Source: Schizophyllum amplum
Lineage: Eukaryota > Basidiomycota > Agaricomycetes > Agaricales > Schizophyllaceae
DNA: 64,000 nucleotides
Direction: 5' to 3'
NCBI GenBank assembly: GCA_007026445.1
Contig: VDMD01000083.1
Coordinates: forward strand, 45,373-109,372
Shown: piece after piece, positions 1 through 8,700 of the stretch
Numbering within the stretch: the stretch's first letter is position 1
How the letters are laid out: the number at the start of each line of letters is the position of its first letter
Notes under the pieces: generated by a model
The model's database searches: none
Seen by the model: the letters and a program-made list of their open reading frames with translations, nothing else
What the model was told of the DNA's origin: nothing
Translations under genes and position numbers: made by a program

Positions 1-2
1 GC

Positions 3-201
3 ACGTTTAACGACGCGTACTACAAGGCAAGTTGCTTCGCGCTACGCTGTTCTTACTTGCTGACGGTGACTGCAGGGTTGGGACCCGATCGTCGTGCAGG
101 ACGCATCGGCGACGTCCAGCCCACAATACGCCTACGACATGGTCATGTACAACGTGGACAGTACGTTGCTTTACGAAGCCTTCCATCCCGTGCCTCACTG
201 A
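3..201 (+). CDS. 3' end of an unidentified gene (partial)
   Basis: Two in-frame pieces can be joined: codons from position 3 to 26 (TFNDAYYK) and an exon from 76 to 201 that starts GWDPIVVQDAS and ends at TGA with HPVPH. The 49 nt gap starts GCAAGT, ends CTGCAG and has a CTGAC branch point 10-15 nt before the acceptor, so it reads as a GC-AG intron. The product is the last 50 residues of a longer protein whose start lies before the window. I do not recognise the family. The gene model rests on the splice signals and on the open frame only. Confidence 0.45.
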
Positions 202-796
202 TCACATCCAACAGAGCACGGCTTCGCCGTCAACTCGTCGGATATAGTCACAGGGCTCGCTGCTTGAAATCTCGATCTAGGTAACCATGTTCGATATGTA
301 GAATAGCAGGAGTTCTTCGACTCTCGCGGTGCCGATCAGCTATTGGACTTCCCTGGGGCTCTTTGGTTCTTCTTTCAGTCGGATCTCTCACGCCTTCTTC
401 GTGTGAGAGCTTTTGGGCATGGGATCCCGTCCCAACGCCGTCCGTGATCCGTTTGCGCTGCCCGCCCGTGTCTCGCCCTCACCTGGTCTCAACTGGATCG
501 TGCGTCATACGATCTGGCGGTCGGCGACTGCGGTCCGGTCCTCCTCATAACCACTACTTTCCACCGAGGAGTGACCGCTGCTAATTCCTCGTCAAGCACA
601 TCGTCAGACTGTCCCCAGCGCGTCTTCCAAGACCCCTTCAGTCAGCTGGGCCGCATTCCACCTGCTCTTCAGGCGGACCGGATGCGGCGGACGTGCGACT
701 CGCTGGTCATGTGTCGACGCCCTGCCGACACCCAGGGAGCAACTGGCACCAGGGCGCTCGTTACGTGCGAAGAAGCCCGTAGCTCATGGCGGCGTG
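202..796. other. Intergenic, nothing recognised
   Basis: Short open frames on both strands have no recognisable protein sequence. The stretch separates the end of the first gene from the TATA box of the fucosidase gene and probably holds its upstream control region. No repeat was seen. Confidence 0.5.
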
Positions 797-804
797 TATA
801 AAGG
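797..804 (+). promoter_or_regulatory. TATA box of the GH95 gene
   Basis: TATAAAGG lies 81 bp before the chosen ATG at 885. Spacing fits a core promoter followed by a leader of about 50 nt. Confidence 0.6.
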
Positions 805-884
805 TAGTGTGTGCAAAGGTCACCGCGCCGCTGCCTTCATCGACATCGCAGCCCATACTTGGCGGCTTGACTGCATTCGTGGAC

Positions 885-3800
885 ATGTGGACTCGTTGGG
901 CGCTTATCCTGGTTTGCAACCTCCTCGCCGCCTCGCAGACGTCAAGAGGCGCTCCCGAGGGGTTCCCCACATCTGGAAACGGGCTGTGGTATGACGCGCC
1001 CGGCGTGTACTGGGGGAGGGACTTCCTTCCCGTGGGCAATGGGTTTCTCGCAGGTGCGCTGCGAGAGCTTTGAGGATATATTGCCCCTTGGCTTTATGAT
1101 CTAGAGCAGCGCCCGTCAGACTGTGTGCATTTGGCTGACGAACTGCGAAGCTATGACCCCGGGTGGCACGAGTTTTGAGGCGACGCAATTAAACTTGGAG
1201 TCCCTTTGGTCCGGGGGGCCTTTCCAGAACTTGGTGAGTTAGTGCTCGATGCTGATCCGCGGAATGACTGCCAGTCCATGCCATGTTACCTAGGAATTGA
1301 CTGACACTGTGCCATCTGCAGTCCTACCACGGCGGGAACAAGGAGACGTCCGACCGCGAGGCTACAAAGCAAGCGATGGCAAGCATACAGGACACGATAT
1401 TCAGCACGGGTACCGCGACCGGTACGTACGTCTGCTCTCGTTGCAGCAATTTCGCCTCCGTCCATTAAGCCCGGTGCTAACTTTCGATCCTGCAGACCTC
1501 ACAGCCCTCATGGTGGATGAGCAGATTAACTACGGTACGCATGTAGCTCGAACCATACTCTGCATTCATTGTTGACGCTGCAACGACCCAGGATCTTATG
1601 CCGGCGCGGGATACCTACTGACGAGCACGGACCTCACGGGAGAGGTCTCTGATTACGCACGCTGGCTCGACCTCGACCAAGCCGTCGCGCGCACACTGTG
1701 GACCCAGGGAGACACAATCACGAATAGGTATTGCCCTCGATTCGTCTGTAACCTTCTTTTCAATTCACCTTCGCTGACAACTCCCATCCTCCACAGAACA
1801 ACCTTCTGCTCGCATCCTGCTAAAGCATGCGTACAGCACACCGCGTCCTCCGCCTCACAAACCTTCACCTTCGCCTTCTCGGTCGCCCCCGAGCCAGAGC
1901 TGCCCTCGCCGAACGTGACGTGCCTCGATGACGCGACGCTGCAGGTGCGCGGGTACGCCGGCGCGCCAGGGATGCTGTATGAGATCCTCTTCTACGCGTC
2001 GTCGGCGTCCGGCGCGGTGTCCTGCGCGCCCGCCGCCCCCTTCAACACGTCCGTCGACACAGCGAACGCCACGCTGACCGTCTCCAGCGCCGCGGACGTT
2101 ACGCTGCTCTGGGTAGGCGACACTGAATATTCGATGGACGCAGGCGACGCCGCCCATGGGTTCTCCTTCCGCGGCGCCGACCCGCACGAGGCGCTCGCCG
2201 CGCGCCTGGCCGCGCTGCAAACCACGGCCTTCGACGGTCTGCTGGAAACGCATGTCGCCGATGCCAACGCCACGCTGCACACGTTCGCGCTCGACCTGGG
2301 CCAGACGCCGCAACTGGACGTGACGACGGCGGCGCTGATGCAGGCATACCAGACGGACGACGGCAACCCGTACATTGAGTGGTTGTTGTTCAACTTCGGA
2401 CGCTATCTGCTGTGGGGTAGCGCCCGGGGCACGCTGCCGGCGAATCTGCAGGGCAAGTGGGGAGCGGGGTATTCGAATGCTTGGGGCGCAGGTGCGTGCA
2501 ACAAACTGTTTTTATGGCGATGTCTTTTGTGGCAAACATCTTTGTCCATCTGTGGCGGGTTCGTTTCCGTGGCATATGCTCGCCCTACCCAAATACACTC
2601 CACAGTTTGGGTACAATGCACTGACTCTTCATTTCACAGACTACCGTACGTATATTCAAAAATCCAAGTCACAGAGGGCCCAGCCTGAAACAATGACATC
2701 CAGACGCGAACATCAACATCCAGATGAACCTTTGGTCGGCGGAGATGACGGGGCTGGATGTGTCACAGTCCATGTTTGACTATATGGAGGTGAATGAGTT
2801 GGGCACGAGCGCTTTGGGTCAGCGGGGCGAAGGCTCCCTAGGAGCGGGTCGAGTGCTAACTTCGAACATGTTCGAACTGTCCCCGTGTTCTTCGAACCTT
2901 TCCCCTATTCTTCGAACCTTTCCCCTATTCTTCGAGATTTCTTCATGCTTCTCGAGCTTTCCCCATGTTTCTCGAGCTTTCCCCATGTTTCTCGAGCCTG
3001 GAGTTGGAGCGACCGACCGGCACGTCCCATATCCTCTTGAAACCCTCGTAGTCTCTCGAAATCCACCTAACACTATCCTCTCTCAGAAAACCTGGGTACC
3101 GCGAGGCACCCAGACGGCGCAGAACCTGTACAACATCGACGAGGGCTGGGTTACCCATAACGAGATGAATGTGCGTCTGAGTCTGTCTTTGTTGTCGTCA
3201 GCCTGTCTTTGTTACCGGGTCGCTTTGCCGAAGTTGTCGCTGGTGCATCATTCTTTCCTGCGTTCAAATCGTGCGACTATGATCATCCGGTCGCTGAAAG
3301 CTAGTCTCCAGCAGACGCTCACGACTAACCGCCCACGCTAGATTTTCGGCCACACCGGCATGAAGCTCGGCGATCCACAGTGGGCGAATTATCCAGGTAT
3401 GTGAATAATGCGGTCTTATAATGTCTGAATTGCTGGCTGACTTCGCTTTTATTCTCAGAGGCCAATGCGTGGATGGTGAGGCCCTACTTATCTTTCCCGG
3501 ACATAATGTGCCGCTCGTGAGCAAGGGCCACCTCGAGATGACTGTCCCTCGCGCTTTGAAAGGATCATTGCCTCGGATGATCATCCTTCGCGCGTTGAGA
3601 TATCCGATCCTCTCATTGATTCTCCATCTCGTCTTACTTCAACCTCGCTCTCCCAGATGCTCCACGTCTGGGACCACTTCGACTACACGAACGACGTTAG
3701 CTGGTGGCAGGCGCAGGGCTACCCGCTGCTCAAGGTGCGTGCGTGATCTTTGGTGTGTGCGTGATCTCTGGTGGCGTTTGGTTGCGTCCGCGTGTGCGAG

Positions 3801-5463
3801 AACAGCAACCTGACGAGTCGTGCCCATACCCTAAGGACTCGAGGCGCGCCCCAACCCTATGTACTCACCATTGTTTAACCCCAGAGCGTTGCCCAATTCC
3901 ACCTCCACCGCCTCGTCCAGGACCGCTACTTCAACGACTCATCGCTCGTTACGGCGCCCTGCAACTCGCCGGAGCAGAAGGCGGTGACGCTAGGTGAGTC
4001 GTGATGCGGTAACTCTGCGTGAGTCGTGATGCGGTGGATCTGCGTGAGTCGTGATGCAGCTGGACGACATGGATGGACGTGACGTGGAAGATAGACGGCT
4101 GGAACCATGCTCTAGGACGGCTGGAACCGTTTTCAAGCGCTACGGTGTACGCGAGTACGGTACTAAGTACCATCCAACAGGCTGCGCCCACGCCCAACAA
4201 CTCGTCTGGCAGCTCTTCAATGCGGTAGACAAGGGATTCGAGGCCTCTGGGGACACAGATGCAGAGTTCTTGGACGGTGAGTTGGACGCTCGGTAGCTGA
4301 CCTCGGACGCCCGGCCGCATGTCCACTGTCCAGCGGATGCCTGGTGGCATATGTCCAGGGATGCTCATTTGACCACAGCCATACGAACAGCCCGCGATCA
4401 AATGGATAAAGGGATCCACATAGGCTCCTGGGGACAGCTTCAAGGTGCGGATTAGGTGATTCTTGGGGAAGTTTCCCGTTCTTGAGAAAGCTTCCCGTTC
4501 TTGAGAAAGCTTCCCGTTCTTGAGGAAGGTTTTCCAACTGACTTCCATGCGCGTAGAGTGGAAAATCGACATGGACGACCCGGCGGACGTCCACCGGCAC
4601 CTGTCGCACCTCATTGGGCTGTATCCTGGGTATGCGCTCGCCTCGTACGATGAGGAGAAGCGGGGATCGGATGTTGCATACACAAAGGCGCATGCTGCGT
4701 ACACCAAGGCGCAGGTCCTTGACGCCGCCGCGGTCAGCCTCGCGCACCGTGGAAACGGTACAGGACCGGACGGGGACGCGGGGTGGGAGAAGGTGTGGCG
4801 CGCGGCGGCGTGGGCGCAGCTCGGGGACGCGGACACATTCTATCATATCCTCACTGTGAGTTCGACTTCCGGTCCTCCCGATGGCGCACAGACATTCACG
4901 CGCCGGTGCATGTTCATTCTCGCGCGTTGCCTGTTCATTCTGGCTCTGTCCACCGTGCACCACCTGACCCATCCGACTCGCGCATTCCTTACCCCTCACC
5001 CACCGCTCACTAACTCCCTCTCCCGTAGTACGCCATCGCCACCAACTTCGCCGAGAATCTCTTCAGCGTGTACAACCCCGGGGACGCGGATCCCATATTC
5101 CAGATCGACGCGAACCTCGGACACCCGGCAGCGGTGCTCAATGCGTTGATTCAAGCGCCCGATGTTGCCACAATTAAAGCGCCCGATGTTGCCACATATG
5201 ACGATCCGCTGGTCACCACCCTCCCCCATCCGCTGGTCATCACCCTCCTCCCCGCCCTCCCCGCCCAGTGGCCCTCGGGGTCGATCACGGGCGCCAGAGT
5301 GAGAGGCGGGATGACGGTCGATATGGAGTGGAGTGGGGGAGAGCTGAAGAGCGCGACTATCACGGTGGGGGAAAACATTGTGCCGAGAGACGTCCAGGTC
5401 GTGGTGGGCGGGGAGGTCGTGCTTGAGTTCACGACGGCGCCGGGGATGGTACAGAGCATATAA
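885..5463 (+). CDS. Secreted GH95 alpha-L-fucosidase
   Basis: Glycoside hydrolase family 95 enzymes release L-fucose, typically alpha-1,2-linked, by inversion. The ATG at 885 opens a signal peptide (MWTRWALILVCNLLAAS), followed by the N-terminal motif FLPVGNGFLAAMTPGG and QLNLESLWSGGPFQ. The catalytic (alpha/alpha)6 part shows NLQGKWG, then DYHANINIQMN, the Asn-bearing active-site loop of the family, then FGHTGMKLGDPQW and HRHLSHLIGLYPG. The C-terminal domain has PIFQIDANLGHPAAVLNALI and ends at TAA. I count about 17 exons; all junctions keep frame. Approximate exons are 885-1053, 1151-1233, 1322-1420, 1798-2491, 2640-2645 (6 nt), 2704-2788, 3091-3170, 3342-3394, 3460-3476, 3658-3734, 3884-3993, 4181-4275, 4376-4446, 4551-4855 and 5029-5463, with two short ones between 1490 and 1725. 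Two in-frame 24 bp duplications lie near 5149-5250. The family call is firm; exact substrate is inference. Confidence 0.92.
2640..2645 (+). other. 6-nt micro-exon of the GH95 gene
   Basis: ACTACC lies between a TTTCACAG acceptor and a consensus GTACGT donor. Joining GGCGCAG (ending 2491), ACTACC and ACGCGAAC (from 2704) rebuilds GAC-TAC-CAC, the DYH of the DYHANIN active-site motif. Without it the motif and the frame are lost. Confidence 0.75.
2880..3000. repeat. Minisatellites in a GH95 intron
   Basis: Copies of a 20 bp unit containing TTCGAACCTTTCCCC are followed by copies of a 22 bp unit containing TTCTCGAGCTTTCCCCATG. They lie inside the intron that ends at 3090; its single branch point (CCTAACAC) is outside the repeats. 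Confidence 0.8.
4455..4532. repeat. 19 bp tandem repeat in a GH95 intron
   Basis: Three to four copies of a unit containing TTCTTGAGAAAGCTTCCCG lie in the intron between about 4447 and 4550. Confidence 0.8.
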
Positions 5464-5483
5464 GCGGTGGCTGAAGGGCGTCT

Positions 5484-5541
5484 AGTCATTGTGCATCGAG
5501 TCATTGTGCATCGAGTCATTGTGCATCTAGTCATTGTGCAA
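5484..5541. repeat. 15 bp tandem repeat after the GH95 stop
   Basis: Four copies of AGTCATTGTGCATCG, the last ones with one change, start about 20 bp after the stop codon and probably lie in the 3' untranslated region. Confidence 0.85.
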
Positions 5542-5654
5542 TAGTTGTACTACCAACCTACAGTTGTAGAAGTCGAACTCAGGGCGCTATTGCATACACC
5601 GAGGGAGGGTTTTATCGGACCCGTTCTAAGTACCACTCAACGCAGCCTGGGTCT

Positions 5655-5760
5655 ACCGCCATCCAACGCCAGGGTGTATACCCTCACTCCACGCCAGGGT
5701 GTATACCCTCACTCCACGTCAGGGACCACCTTCACTCCACGTCAGGGACCACCTTCACCA
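5655..5760. repeat. Tandem repeat over the 3' end of the MDR gene
   Basis: Two copies of a unit with GCCAGGGTGTATACCCTCAC are followed by two copies of a unit with CACGTCAGGGACCACCTTCA. The second pair covers the end of the MDR coding sequence, so the stop codon region itself is duplicated just downstream. Confidence 0.75.
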
Positions 5761-8700
5761 CCACTTTCCCCTTCGCCCGATGCGACATGACCCTCTCGTA
5801 CGCCTTCAGCACGTCCTCAAACGCGAACACCGAGTCAACGACAGGCTTGAGAGTGCCTGTACGATGTTCGGTCAGTTTACGAACAATGAACCCATCCCCC
5901 AAACTCACCTGCAGCCAACATCCCATTCATATCCTCCAGGTCCTCCTTCTTGCTCATCAGCGCATACGTCGAGTGCTTCCGGGGGATGCCACCAAGGAAG
6001 CGCGGCCAGATGGCCGCGAGGCCGTGCTTGAGGATCGTAGCGATCTGGCAGAGGAAGAGGAGTTAGTGGGATGTGAGAAGGGAGAGGATAAGTGAGATGC
6101 GGGAGAAAATGAGAGCGAGATGCGGGAGAGAATGAGAGCGAGATATGGGAGAGAATGAGAGTGAGATATGGGAGAGAATGTGAGCGAGATGTGGGAGAGA
6201 GAGAATGAGAGTGAGATGTGGGCGAGAATGCAGAAGGAAGGACGGAAGGGAGGGCATGCATCGTCAAGAATGAATATGCATCGTGCATCGTCAAGAATGG
6301 GTATGCGTCGTACAGGAATGTCCACGTGAAACAGACATGGAGAGCGAACCAATTATCGAGAGCGAACCAGCCATGGAAAGCGAACCAGCCATGAAAAGCG
6401 AACCAGCTATCCAGAGTGAAACAGACATGGAGAGCGAACCAAATATGGAGAGTGAATCAATCATCGAGAGTGCATCGTGCTTTTGGCGCAGACCTTCGGG
6501 GACATTTAGTGGCGCGAGAATACTAGACTCACCTTCCAGGATGTACGAAGAGTTCTCCTAGCCTTCGGGGGCACGTTGGAGGTTTTGATGCCAGTTCAAA
6601 GGACGGTCGAAGGATTTGAGAGCCCTCAAAGACAGCAAAATGTTTTAAGTCCTGCTGAAAGGTGGCTCAAATTATTTCTCTGGCCTTCCAAATGCATTGG
6701 TATATTTTTGATGACCTCCCAAGTAGGGCCGCAGGTTATCGGTATCCAGTCAAGCATGAGCGCAGGTTTTCGACGCAGTTCAAGTTCGGACCGATGTCCG
6801 CCGATCATGTGATAAGATCGCGCGCCACCGCGACCGTGAATGAGGCACGTACTATACTACTCAAGCACGCTGAAGAACGAAGGCTACTTACCAGAGCCAA
6901 GCCGTCTTAAGAATAATGAGGCTTTGGTGAGGCGCGGGCGCAGCGGGTGCGGCCCAACGCGACAATGAGACCGCGTTCCGCGTTCGATCACTGGATGCCG
7001 TCGCGTCCAGGTCGCGTCGATCGCGTTGTCCTTGCGTTGAGCGCTCTCATGAACGGCTTCAACTTTCCATCAAGTCAATCCTTAGCCTACCCTCAGGTGG
7101 TCCGTGCGTCATGCGATCGCCTGATTGCAACACGATCCGAGACGGCGCCTCGAACCCTTTGCCTCTTGCCTCTACCAACCATGTTCGTCTGCCCGGCCCC
7201 GTTTCATTCCCATTCTCTCCGCTTGTGCCTTTATGAAGATCGACGAGCAGCCAGCTGTCGGCAACAAGATGTCTGGCCTATGCGTCGCCTGACCGCGACC
7301 AGCGTTCGGTAAAAGCGCATGCATCCGTTGGAATGGCCATAGGAGGGGCCTGCGACTCACAAGGTGCGTCTGATGCCCCGCGACCGGGTTATCAATGTTT
7401 ACAATACACTACAGCGTGCCAGAAGCTCCTCCGATCGCAATAGGAGCGCATACACCCAGGTCGTGGGTTCGCCGGTGATCGCTTTTGAGCGAAGGTCCCA
7501 TTCCAGGTGCGCTCACGATCGCTGAAACCGCGCGCAATAACATGAAGTCTCGGGTAGCGCGATCCTGAACTGCCGGGGACAAGCGCGTCTCGGCGACACT
7601 TCCTCCGCGTCTACGCGCGATCGACATGAGGTACGCCAGCAAACTTGCACCGCATATATGCGCATATGTCACTTACATTCTTACTCTAGCTGTGCTCATT
7701 GTCCCTAACGCGCTGGGAGTTGTCGTCGCCACCGGGCCGACACGAACAGCGCGAAGCCTCGATTCCTGCCTGACTATCATGATGGGTGCAGACCGAGCGC
7801 GACATGCGCGTTCCCGATCTGGGATGAACATTAACATACGTTCGCCTACGAGAATTACGTCCCACGAGCCCATCTCTCCCCCACCTCATCGTCAAATTCG
7901 TCGCATCATCTCGTCGGTAAGCATCTACGCCGCAAAATTGCTCGCCCGGGCGCAGCTCTCCGCCTCCGCCAGCTCAAGCGCATCCTTCGCTCAGACCTGA
8001 GGTGAGGACTAGAAGCGATATGTGACTCTCACTGACGGCAGCGCGACGACTCGCGACGTGCAAGCGAGGTCAGCGACGTGAATTCGCCACCGCCGCCTCG
8101 GAGGAACGCACGATCTGGCGGACGCAGCTCCGAAGCGCGACGAGAACAAGTGTATGTATTTCTCGTACCGATATCGGCACGCTCTTACTTATCATTGCCT
8201 TTAGACAATAATGTCAATGCTTCCGTTCTCGCAGCCACAAGCGCGCACCGCTGCTTCTTGCTCTTGGGAACTCCGTACGTCGTCTAGGTGTTTGATTGCT
8301 CTCTCGCTGTTCTATTGTAGTACCATTGCGCTGCCTCGCTCGTATCTCATGTACTGTAGTCGATTAATTAACGTGATTGCTGTGATGGTGTCGGGTTCCC
8401 AGGACCCAAGTACCAAAAACCTTATGAACCGTTGATCCTGAGATAACATTGGCTGCTCTGGAAGCCTATGCAAGCTTTGATTGCCTTTCAGGTCGGCCAA
8501 AACCTCTGCTACCTTTCAAGTACGGAAATCTTCGGTAACCTTTCAAACAAGCGAGAAGCTTCCCAGCTTCGCCCAACTTCGTTATCATCCTACGACCGGC
8601 AAAGGTATCGCAGGATTCCCATGCCTTCGGGCACTTTTGCTTGCGTTCGCAGCCTGCTAAAGTCTGCGGCAAGGGGTGCGATGTGAACCAATCCTCAAGA

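Noticed and set aside
7409..8000. Open frames inside the 2.2 kb insertion as a transposase gene
   Set aside because: At most about 125 codons, no DDE-type spacing or other transposase motif visible.
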